Below, piece after piece: positions 49,958 through 59,000 of a stretch of DNA of 64,000 nucleotides; positions within the stretch are counted from its first letter, which is position 1; every line of letters begins with the position of its first letter. A program made the position numbers and the translations under genes. This DNA is from Thermoplasmata archaeon (GTDB lineage: Archaea; Thermoplasmatota; Thermoplasmata; Halarchaeoplasmatales; Halarchaeoplasmataceae), in assembly GCA_003554965.1 (NCBI GenBank), contig PWHR01000041.1, forward strand, positions 1 through 64,000, read 5' to 3'. The notes under the pieces were generated by a model. It had not been told where the DNA came from, searched no databases, and saw nothing but the letters and a program-made list of their open reading frames with translations.

Positions 49958-51223
49958 TCAATTGATAAACAACACGATGATAAAAGAAACTAATCCTGTG
50001 ATGATCATGGGCCAAGCCACGCTCTTTGCTAGATCCTTAAAATAACTCCTGGCTATGAATATCTTGGAGAATGAACTGAGTCCGAAAGCTAAAAGTATAG
50101 TAGAAAGTGAAGTCACTGTGCCGATCTCTCCTGTTGCATACATACTAGCTATAGAGGCTGAAACCGAGGTGGTGGAGATTAATCCTCCTATCGAAACTAT
50201 ATAAACTCCAACACCGCCGAGATAGGTTTTCAATATGTAAGTAGATGCCCATATCACAGTGAACAGTAAACCAAATTTGAGTGCGGGTTTTAAAGCGAAA
50301 GGGTTTTCGAGATCTAGATCAACATCTTCAAATCCCTCGCTACCTGATCTTGCGATATACCAAGAAAAGAAAACCGTAAGTGTAAGCAGTATTCCAACTG
50401 GAATCGTAAGATCCAATGCTAAAAGTAATCCCGCCACCGTGAGAATTATCACATAATCTTTGACCAACATCGATGAGTGACTCAAGAGTATACTGACCGT
50501 AGATATCTTCATCAATTTTGAATTGTTTTTGCACTTCTCCGACATCGAAGCGGTGGCGGCAGCTGAACTGACCAAACCTCCGATGAAAGCCGATATCTCC
50601 ATACCTTTTCCAGTCCCTAACAATTTGATCACCAAGAAACTCACGAAAGAGATGCTGGAGACGAAGATGACCATTAGTACTGCTTGGGTAGGATCAAAGA
50701 CCCTGTCTGGACCTACTAAAGGGTGTACAGGGCCAAGTGTATAAGTTATCGGTAAAACGATCAGAACCACTGCTAAAAAACGTACCGCGCTCTCCAACTC
50801 TTTCTGAGATAGAAGTCCTGCAAAGCGGTGAAGGATGTCTTTACTAGCGGTTAAAGAAAGAGTAACGACGCTCACGAACACCGCACCTAATGGATTACCC
50901 ACGCCTACGAACATCCCTGCTAAAAAGATAACAAGGAGTGTCGTAGAAGTGGTCATACCAAGATCATCCCTAGATGATCGGAGCAGTGTTATGCTCAAAA
51001 AAGAAAACGTGAAGAGTATGATCATCGTTCCAAAAACAAATAATTCATCTCCGAAAAAATGAACGAGCAGAAAACCCGCTAGACAGACCAAAGGAAATGT
51101 CCTTATACCGGCTCCTTTCGGTCTGCCCTCAACTTTGGCTCGGTAAGACCTTTCGATCCCTATCATAAGACCCATGGAAAGGGTCAACCCGATGGACAAA
51201 AGTAGCTCTATTGAGATAGGCAT
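49958..51223 (-). CDS. MgtC/DUF4010 family membrane protein
   Basis: A 421-residue protein with about 12 membrane helices. The N-terminal part is MgtC-like (LSMGLMIGIERSYR...GAGIRTFPLVCLAGFLLV) and the C-terminal part is DUF4010 (GLVSSAAATASMSEKCKN, KFGLLFTVIWASTYILKTYLGGVGVYIVSIGGLISTTSVSASIASMY). The family is often considered a transporter, perhaps for ions, but no substrate is known. A promoter (GGTTTATAATC on the minus strand, near 51271-51281) makes it divergent from cdc48 with about 100 bases between the two. Confidence 0.9.
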   Translation of the reverse strand: MPISIELLLSIGLTLSMGLMIGIERSYRAKVEGRPKGAGIRTFPLVCLAGFLLVHFFGDELFVFGTMIILFTFSFLSITLLRSSRDDLGMTTSTTLLVIFLAGMFVGVGNPLGAVFVSVVTLSLTASKDILHRFAGLLSQKELESAVRFLAVVLIVLPITYTLGPVHPLVGPDRVFDPTQAVLMVIFVSSISFVSFLVIKLLGTGKGMEISAFIGGLVSSAAATASMSEKCKNNSKLMKISTVSILLSHSSMLVKDYVIILTVAGLLLALDLTIPVGILLTLTVFFSWYIARSGSEGFEDVDLDLENPFALKPALKFGLLFTVIWASTYILKTYLGGVGVYIVSIGGLISTTSVSASIASMYATGEIGTVTSLSTILLAFGLSSFSKIFIARSYFKDLAKSVAWPMIITGLVSFIIVLFIN

Positions 51224-51317
51224 GCGGCAATATATCAGTCTCTTAGAGTATAATTTTTTTGATGCTTGAGATTATAAACCAGGATAAGCACAAGCTTTAA
51301 ATATAACCATTGGTTCT

Positions 51318-51356
51318 ATTATACAACGAATACATAACAACGTAAGGTTGTATAAT
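51318..51356 (+). promoter_or_regulatory. Palindrome at the cdc48 transcription start
   Basis: Perfect 10-bp inverted repeats (ATTATACAAC 51318-51327, GTTGTATAAT 51347-51356) with a 19-base spacer. A TATA box (TTTAAATATAA, about 51295-51305) puts the start near 51325, so the left arm covers the start site and the right arm lies in the leader. Heat-shock repressors of other euryarchaea bind palindromes in this position before AAA ATPase genes. An RNA hairpin hindering the start codon is the alternative. Confidence 0.55.
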
Positions 51357-51371
51357 TTAGTGGTGAGTCGA

Positions 51372-53558
51372 ATGAAAAAAGATGAGAAAGTGTTGAAAGT
51401 TGCAGAAGCCAAGTCGAGCGATGTTGGGAGGGGACTTGCAAGGATAGATCCAGAAGTAAAGGAAAGATTGGACCTCAAGAGCGGAGATATCATCCTGATA
51501 TACGGAAACAAGCAGACGGCAGCAAAAGTATGGCCAGGAGATGAAGACGATAGGAATACAGGAGTTATAAGGATAGACGGTCCCACACGTAGAAACGCTG
51601 GCGTGAAGATAGACGAAAAAGTGGGTATAGAGAAGATCGAAACGGTTCCAGCAAAAAAAGTCACTTTTGCACCAACGCAGCCCGTTAGATTGATGGGTGG
51701 TGAAGAATATCTGAGAAAACAGGCACTCCGTGACAGACCTATCACCAAAGGAGATTCTATCACTCTGAACATCATGGGTAAAAAGATCGAATTGATAGTG
51801 AAGTCTTTCTCGCCTTCTAGAAAGGCCGTGATAATCAAACCGGATACCACTAAAGTGTCGATCTCTGAGAAACCGATAAGTAAAGAAGAAATTGCCAAGG
51901 CACCGATGGTCTCCTACGAGGATATCGGAGGGCTCGACGACGAAGTAGAAGTTGTTAGAGAGATGGTAGAACTTCCATTGAGGCATCCGGAACTCTTCGA
52001 TAAGGTAGGGATCGAAGCTCCAAAAGGAGTCCTCTTGCACGGCCCTCCAGGGACCGGAAAAACCCTGATGGCTAAAGCGGTTGCTTCAGAGACCAATGCC
52101 AACTTTTTCACTATAAGCGGACCAGAGATCATGTCGAAGTATTATGGTGAAAGTGAAGGAAGACTGAGAGAGATATTTGAAGAGGCGGAAGAGAACCAGC
52201 CGTCGATAATATTTATCGATGAATTGGATTCTATAGCCCCGAAAAGGGATGAAGTGAGTGGAGAGACCGAGAGAAGGGTAGTTGCTCAGCTTTTATCTCT
52301 GATGGACGGTCTAGAAGCGAGGGGAAAAGTGATAGTGATAGGAGCTACGAACAGGGCCCATGCTTTGGATCCTGCATTGAGAAGACCCGGAAGATTCGAT
52401 AGAGAGATAGAGATAGGTATGCCAGATAGGAAGGATAGAAAGGAAATACTGGAAATCCACACTAGAGGCATGCCTTTAGCCGATGATGTGGATCTAGAAG
52501 GAGTTGCTTCCCATACTCACGGTTTTGTAGGGGCCGATATAGAAGCCTTAGCGAAGGAATCGGCGATGCGTGCTCTAAGAGAAGTTCTGCCGGATATAGA
52601 TATGGAAGCGGAGCAGATACCCCCTGAAGTACTAGAAGGTCTAGAGGTCGAAGAAAAGCACATCAACAAAGCTCTGAGAGAGATGGAGCCCTCGGCGATG
52701 CGGGAAGTCGTCATAGAAACTCCTGACGTGACTTGGGATGACGTCGGGGGATTAGATGACGTCAAGCAGGAGTTAAAAGAAGCCGTAGAATGGCCTCTAG
52801 AGTACGAAGATCTGTTCGATCATATGGATGCCGAAGTTCCAAAGGGCATACTTTTGAGTGGTCCTCCAGGAACTGGGAAGACGTTGACCGCCAAGGCGGT
52901 CGCCAACGAGAGTGAAGCTAATTTCATCTCCGTGAAGGGACCAGAGTTCTTTTCAAAATGGGTCGGTGAGAGCGAAAAAGCCGTAAGAGAGACCTTTAGA
53001 AAGGCGAGACAAGCTGCACCCACCATAATATTCTTCGATGAGATAGACGCGCTAGCTCCAGAAAGAGGCAGCAGCATGGACTCCAACGTATCAGAAAGGG
53101 TCATATCACAACTTCTAACAGAGTTGGACGGACTTGAAGCTCTACACGACGTGGTGGTCATAGGCGCTACCAACAGGCCGGAGCTGATAGATCCGGCTCT
53201 ATTGAGACCCGGAAGATTTGACAGAAGGATAATGATCGACATGCCTGATGAAGAAACCAGGAAAAAGATATTCAAGGTCCACACTGAAGATAAACCTATA
53301 GCCGAAGACATCGATATAGACAAATTGGCCAAAAAAACGAAGGACATGAGCGGTGCCGATATAGCTTCGATCTGTAATGAAGCGGTGATGCTGGCTATCC
53401 GTGAATACGTCCAGAAAGGCGGAACTATGGATAAGGATGATATCGAAAAGACCGAGATAAAGCAGGAGCACTTCGATGAAGCGTACAATAAGATCAAAAA
53501 GCAGATGGAAGAAAGAGAAGATGAAGGTCTCTCTAGAGGTCCAAGGAGTTATATGTGA
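51372..53558 (+). CDS. cdc48: Cdc48/VAT family AAA ATPase
   Basis: A 728-residue double-ring unfoldase that feeds substrates to the proteasome. The layout is an N-terminal double-psi barrel and beta-clam domain (about 1-180), D1 with Walker A GPPGTGKT (224-231) and [14 protein letters not shown], and D2 with GPPGTGKT (497-504), [15 protein letters not shown], and the arginine-finger segments [11 protein letters not shown]. The C-terminal tail is short ([15 protein letters not shown]). The SD GGTGA and ATG at 51372 are preferred over an in-frame TTG eight codons upstream that lies inside the palindrome. It is the only gene in its transcript. Confidence 0.96.
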   Translation: MKKDEKVLKVAEAKSSDVGRGLARIDPEVKERLDLKSGDIILIYGNKQTAAKVWPGDEDDRNTGVIRIDGPTRRNAGVKIDEKVGIEKIETVPAKKVTFAPTQPVRLMGGEEYLRKQALRDRPITKGDSITLNIMGKKIELIVKSFSPSRKAVIIKPDTTKVSISEKPISKEEIAKAPMVSYEDIGGLDDEVEVVREMVELPLRHPELFDKVGIEAPKGVLLHGPPGTGKTLMAKAVASETNANFFTISGPEIMSKYYGESEGRLREIFEEAEENQPSIIFIDELDSIAPKRDEVSGETERRVVAQLLSLMDGLEARGKVIVIGATNRAHALDPALRRPGRFDREIEIGMPDRKDRKEILEIHTRGMPLADDVDLEGVASHTHGFVGADIEALAKESAMRALREVLPDIDMEAEQIPPEVLEGLEVEEKHINKALREMEPSAMREVVIETPDVTWDDVGGLDDVKQELKEAVEWPLEYEDLFDHMDAEVPKGILLSGPPGTGKTLTAKAVANESEANFISVKGPEFFSKWVGESEKAVRETFRKARQAAPTIIFFDEIDALAPERGSSMDSNVSERVISQLLTELDGLEALHDVVVIGATNRPELIDPALLRPGRFDRRIMIDMPDEETRKKIFKVHTEDKPIAEDIDIDKLAKKTKDMSGADIASICNEAVMLAIREYVQKGGTMDKDDIEKTEIKQEHFDEAYNKIKKQMEEREDEGLSRGPRSYM

Positions 53559-53605
53559 TCAGTTCAGTCCAATGGAAAAGACCTAAAACCCTTTTCTTAA
53601 ATTTT

Positions 53606-53857
53606 TCAAATAAATCCTAATATGGAAAGTATCCTCCGGGCGACTATAGCAATAAATATCACTATGCCGACCTGTATGAAGGTATCCAATCTATCAGCGG
53701 TGGAACTCCTTATGTAGACACTAGCTAGTTCCCTACTTATCAGAATCCCTATAAGCAAGAGTATTACAAAAAGTTCTATGCTATGATCACCCACCAATGC
53801 CAATATCAGACCTGTCCAGATCGTCATCGCAAGTACGATCTTCTGTGAGACGTGCAT
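53606..53857 (-). CDS. Small three-helix membrane protein
   Basis: The 83-residue protein is nearly all membrane segments (IVLAMTIWTGLILALVG, LFVILLLIGILISREL, FIQVGIVIFIAIVARRILSIL) with a short basic loop containing TADRLDTF. The family is unknown. Its start lies one base after the stop of the upstream gene on the same strand, so the pair is co-translated and the two proteins may interact. Confidence 0.7.
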   Translation of the reverse strand: MHVSQKIVLAMTIWTGLILALVGDHSIELFVILLLIGILISRELASVYIRSSTADRLDTFIQVGIVIFIAIVARRILSILGFI

Positions 53858-53858
53858 A

Positions 53859-54617
53859 TCATAACCTCTTGAGTGTGTATTTCACGTGTTTATCTTCCTT
53901 TTCAAAATCTACTATTTTCAGAGGACACCCCAAACACTCACTAGCTGCAGTAAGGAAGGCACCGCAGATCGGACATCCCGTCCTAGTACACAGGTCTTGC
54001 GTCTCCTCTTTCATCTCTTCGCAGAAATCATCGTAACTGCCCAAGGTGATCCTTATTTTGACTTTTCCTTTTTCTTCCCTGAAACTAAAGGACTTTGCCA
54101 GGCCCATGCCCTGAGTGAGGTGCGCCATGGACTCTCTACCGGCTGTTATCCCTTCGCCTTCGATTTCATATTCCATTTCATCCTTCGCTTCGTCGAGGAG
54201 TGGTTTTCCAGGAGGTACAAGAGATATTCCAGTTTTGCCTCTACCACCCGAAACTATACACATCTCGTCATAGAGATCAGGGAGATCAGTTAAGGTGTCT
54301 CCTGCAGGTATGTATACCCTAGGTTCTGTTAGGTTTTTTTTCGTCGGAATAAAAACACCATATTTTGACACCTCAAGGTCTTCAAGTAGATGGTGTATGG
54401 TGGGATAGCCGCTTTTCAATCCAGCTACCGCAGTGTCCTTCTCTACAGTAGGTAGGTGGATTATGAAAATGCTCAACAGACCGATGAAGAGGGCCCCGAT
54501 AGATGCGTTGGTATACCTGGTGAAAAGGAATAGATATGATGATAAAATTATGAAAATTACTCCGACTATCTTGGAACTATATTCAGGTCTCAATATTTTC
54601 GATATCGAAGGACTCAT
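53859..54617 (-). CDS. Membrane protein with cytoplasmic cysteine domain, function unknown
   Basis: The 252-residue protein starts with two membrane helices (IVGVIFIILSSYLFLF, SIGALFIGLLSIFIIHLP). It continues as a soluble domain with YPTIHHLLEDLEV, VFIPTKKNLTEPRVYIPAG and LLDEAKDEMEYEIEGEGITAGRESMAHLTQGMGLAKS. It ends with a cysteine-rich block C-T-R-T-G-C-P-I-C ... C-L-G-C-P. The domain looks like those in conserved hypothetical proteins of methanogens and other euryarchaea, but I cannot name it with certainty. It forms a two-gene unit with the three-helix protein. Confidence 0.72.
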   Translation of the reverse strand: MSPSISKILRPEYSSKIVGVIFIILSSYLFLFTRYTNASIGALFIGLLSIFIIHLPTVEKDTAVAGLKSGYPTIHHLLEDLEVSKYGVFIPTKKNLTEPRVYIPAGDTLTDLPDLYDEMCIVSGGRGKTGISLVPPGKPLLDEAKDEMEYEIEGEGITAGRESMAHLTQGMGLAKSFSFREEKGKVKIRITLGSYDDFCEEMKEETQDLCTRTGCPICGAFLTAASECLGCPLKIVDFEKEDKHVKYTLKRL

Positions 54618-54673
54618 CTCACATGACCAACCAATCGAGAATTATAAAGCTATCGCATTTACTTCGTGCCTTT

Positions 54674-56029
54674 CTATGCTTTATGAAGGCGCCACCTTCC
54701 TATGTAAAGGTCGATTTCGTCCTTATCCATAACATCGAACATCACATCATGTTTCTCACCGTCTCCCGCTACATAGTAGAATTCGTTTTCCTCCATCTTC
54801 TTCGTTTTAGGTATCAACATCACTTTCTGCTCTTCGAGTCTTTCTTTGAACTTTAATCTTAAAAGTCCTCCTTCGATATCGATCTCAGCTTTTTTCAAGC
54901 CTCTGTAGGACTCGTATTCTCCAGAAAGTGTTTTCATCTTCTCCTTCCTAGCGAAGAACGGCAGTTTCTCGGGATCCTTTCCTTTCATGACCGCTAAGAC
55001 ACCTTTTCCTATCTCTTCCATAGAGTACGAGGGAGATGTATTACAGGCGAGTGCTACCCCGTGATCTTCATCGAATCCGAGATACGCGCTAGCTACAGCT
55101 ACAGAGCCGCCGTGACCCACCAGTTCTTTTCCCATGAACTCGTTAACCGCCCATCCATAGCCGTACATGCCGATCTCGCTTTCTACGTATCCAGTATGGG
55201 CTTTTTCCAACAGGTTCTCGTCGATTATATGCTGTCCTCCATACGAACCGCGGTTCATATTCATCTTCACGTAATTCGCCAGTTCATCCACACAGCTCAA
55301 AAGACCTCCAGAAGCGTAGCCCAATTCCGAATTAGGATAAGAGCACTCTTCGGGTTCACCATCCCTTATAAAATACGGCGTCATGAAGTCCTCATCATCT
55401 TCTTCATATTCAAAAGTGGATCTTTTCATCTCTAAAGGTTCCAAGATATTCTTTTTCACGTATCGGGAGTAACTCATCCCCGATGTCTCCTCTATGAGCT
55501 TTCCTAGAAGATCATAACCAGAGTTGAAGTAAAAGAATCTCTCATCCTTCTCTACCATCTCTTCTTCGGCGCCGTTCAGATGAACGTAAAAGTCGTCCCA
55601 TCCTCCTAATGGCGCTCCCCTTTCATCCATACCTATAAGCCTGTCTATCAGGACTTCCGCTACAGCTAGAGAAGGCATGCCGCATGAATGGGTCAACAAT
55701 TCATGGACCGTGACGTCGCTTCCCCACTCAACAGGTAGGTGATCTTCCACGCTACTCTCTAGATAAAGTTCGCCCTTCTCAACGAGTTGGAGGACACCTA
55801 ATGCGGTGAAGGACTTGGAGCACGAGCCGATCCCGTAAAGAGTTGTCGATCTGGCGGGTAAGTTCTTTTTCAAGTCTCTAGCTCCGAAACCCCCTGAGTA
55901 AACAAGCTCCTCACCTTCGATCAGTGCCACACTCACACTCGGTATATTACCTTCATTCATCCAATCAGTCAAAAATCTCTCTAATCTCTTTTTCTTGTCC
56001 TCGTCCAGGTTCTGCTCACGCATCTTCAT
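54674..56029 (-). CDS. Serine beta-lactamase-like hydrolase (class C/PBP type)
   Basis: A 451-residue protein with the three sites of the serine beta-lactamase/DD-peptidase fold: S-C-S-K (69-72, nucleophile and base), Y-F-N in FFYFNSGYDLLG, and H-G-G-S in LVGHGGSVAVASAYLG. A C-terminal lipocalin-like beta domain follows (about 360-451). It has no signal peptide. In archaea, which lack peptidoglycan, such proteins are esterases, D-amino-acid peptidases or proteases; the substrate cannot be predicted. ATG at 56029 is preferred among three close candidates. Confidence 0.9.
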   Translation of the reverse strand: MKMREQNLDEDKKKRLERFLTDWMNEGNIPSVSVALIEGEELVYSGGFGARDLKKNLPARSTTLYGIGSCSKSFTALGVLQLVEKGELYLESSVEDHLPVEWGSDVTVHELLTHSCGMPSLAVAEVLIDRLIGMDERGAPLGGWDDFYVHLNGAEEEMVEKDERFFYFNSGYDLLGKLIEETSGMSYSRYVKKNILEPLEMKRSTFEYEEDDEDFMTPYFIRDGEPEECSYPNSELGYASGGLLSCVDELANYVKMNMNRGSYGGQHIIDENLLEKAHTGYVESEIGMYGYGWAVNEFMGKELVGHGGSVAVASAYLGFDEDHGVALACNTSPSYSMEEIGKGVLAVMKGKDPEKLPFFARKEKMKTLSGEYESYRGLKKAEIDIEGGLLRLKFKERLEEQKVMLIPKTKKMEENEFYYVAGDGEKHDVMFDVMDKDEIDLYIGRWRLHKA

Positions 56030-56083
56030 AAGTATCAACCCTGATCTAGAAATAAAAAGCTGATATTAACATTTATCCAACAT

Positions 56084-59000
56084 CTAAAGCCGATAATCGT
56101 CCTCATATTCGTCGTAGTCCACTAATTCCAACTCATCCTCTAATTCCGCCACTGTCTTCATCTCGATTTCCTTCTCAATTTTCTTATGCTTTTTCCTCAG
56201 CTTAAAGACAGCCAATCTGACAACGAAGAGCGCAGCTATTACCCCGATGACCAAGTAGATGGCTGAGAATTCCAGCCGATCTCTTCTAACTTCAAAAGTG
56301 ACGGACTCCGTGATCGTATTGCCTACTCTATCCCGTGCTCTAACCTCTACGGTGTACTCGCCGTCTTCGAGACCTATAAAGGTGTACTCAGTATCTCTAC
56401 CTAAATATATCCAATCACCTTTCTCTCCGTCTTCAATGATCCTGATCTCATAACTATCTATCCCACTGAGATCGTCTTCACCGATCCATTCAACCATTAC
56501 ATCAGTCTTTTCCAACGTATCTTGATCTTCAGGAGCGCTTATGTTTAGGGTTGGAGGAACAGTGTCCACTAGAAATATTACTTCATCCCTAACCGAGTAT
56601 GTTTCTTTTAGATTGGCCCTCAATTCGATCTTATTTTCTCCATCATCAAGATCTTCTATTGAATATTCCGTCACATTCCCTATTTCTATCCAATTTCCTT
56701 TATTCAACCTGTACTCAAAATATTCTATCTTAAGATCTTCATCTAGAAGTCGATACTCCCATTCAAGGGTCAGATCTCTAGTAGCATACATCCTGCCATC
56801 TTCAGGGTTAGTGATATTGAGATCAGCCTCTGGCATATTTATCTCGAAGTTTACGCTATCTGTGTTGAACCTCTGTGTCTCGTCTCTCGCCCTTATCCTA
56901 ACGGTATAATGACCCTCTCCAAGCCCGCTGATCTCATGGCTGGACTTGTTTCCAAGATTATCCCATCTACCCCCACATATCTGAAATTCATGGTACTCTG
57001 CATTCTCTGAAGACCAATTTATTGTGACAGTGTCACCTTTTATAACTTCACCCGACGCAGGTGAATTTATCTCGACCCGTACCGTCTTTACTGTAAAATC
57101 GACTTCATCGATGGCTTCTTCCCCTTCTTCATCCTCAATCCTTATACTAACGGAATAATTTCCGTCATCCAAGTCTCTATAGGTGTGTTCGTCCATACCG
57201 GTGACATCTTCCCAATCCGTCTCAACGGGGCCATCCAATTTGATCTCAGTCTTCGCGTAATTATGGGCAGTCCATTCTATACTCACAGTGCCTCTCCTTT
57301 CTATATCTCCTTTTTCTGGTGAAATTATCTCCACGTGTGGACCCGTATGGACGAAAAATGTTATCTCATGAGATGCCGTCGCTCCCTCTTCATCCTCGGC
57401 CTGAACTTTTAGTTCGTGTTCTCCATCTTCTAGGTTTTCAAAACTCATATACTCATCGATGGTACTCCACTCTTCATCATTCAGATGGATCTTGTATTCT
57501 ACCTCTCCTTCTCCACCCTTTGTTGCCCATGAACCGGTGAACTCGGAGGAGAAGATGGTTGTATTCTCTCTAGGATCGAGTATCCAAACTGTAAAGTCAT
57601 CCAACTGTTCTATAGAAAGAAGGGGATTCATATCCTTGTTTCCATCTCCGGCTATGATGTAGGGTTCATTCCATGTTCTTAAATCATCATCTGGCGTAGC
57701 GTCGGGATATCTAAGTTCATAGTCATCCCAATAGTTCCCTTCAGTACCGTTGTCCCAACTGTTATCGGAGTTATCATAGGCTTGACCATCGATATCTTCA
57801 AAAAAATCCTCATGAGTTATACTGTTGTGATAAACGGCATTATCGTAGGAATTTGAAAGATACACACCATAATGATAGCTATCTTGTATTATGTTTCCAG
57901 AGATCAAGTTCTTGTGAGATGAAGAAAGATAGACACCAGGCCATTCGTTCTGAACAAGGTTATTCTCGATTATTCGGTTCTTATCAGATCCTCTTAAATA
58001 TATTGCTGCAGTTCCGTTGAAAATACGGTTATTTTCTATCCTGTTTCTTTCAGAATTTTGAAGTGTTATGCTGTCTATCGAATCCTCGATGTAATTATCG
58101 AATATTTTATTATTATTGGAGAAACCTATTAATATACTAGTGTCCCCTGCCTTCATCTCCTGGCCACTGATAGTGATGTTACGGGAATTTGCTAGTATAA
58201 CTTGTCCCACTTCGTCCTCTTCTGTAACTTTAAAATCGTCAGTATCTTCAAGATAGAGTATCGGTTTTCCTTCGATTTTGTTCGATTCATCGATGGTGTG
58301 CGTGTTCCAATATTCTTTTTCATTTCCGCTTATGTATATACTAGAGTCTTCAAAGGAATTGTCAAAAAATTCGGAATATTGAGAGGAACTCAGATGAATC
58401 CCTGAACTTTCGCTTTGAGAGATACTGTTTTGCCGATATTCGTTACCCTCAGAATTGAGGGATCTTATGCCCCTTAGATTGTTTGATAAAATATTCTCTG
58501 TAAAGTTGTTGTTATCAGAGTAAGAGAGATAAAAACCATCATCATCGTGTGACGCTTTATTTTCAGTTAATGTATTATAATCTGATCTGAGAAGAGCTAC
58601 ACCCCGACTGTTTTTATAAAATCCATTATCGGCAAAAGTGTTATCTTCAGAATAACTAATCTGTACACCTGCCTGGTTGTAAGATATATTGTTGTCAAAT
58701 ATCTTATTGTCATCTGATTCTGCAAGGAAAACTCCCTCGGCGTTATTAAAAATTGTATTATGTTTAAGTTCGATTTCATTAGAACTCTCTAGTGCTATTC
58801 CTTCTCCATAAACTGGATAATGGACTTTGGATACGGTGTTCTCCTCAACGTTAATCTTTTCTGAATCAGTAATACGGATGCCTGCGTGGTTATTCTCAGC
58901 GCTGTTTTTCCGTACGACGATCTCATCACTCTCATCTATAAAGATACCGTAGGAATTCCTCCGCAAATAATTATTTTCTATTTGAGCATTGGATACGTTT

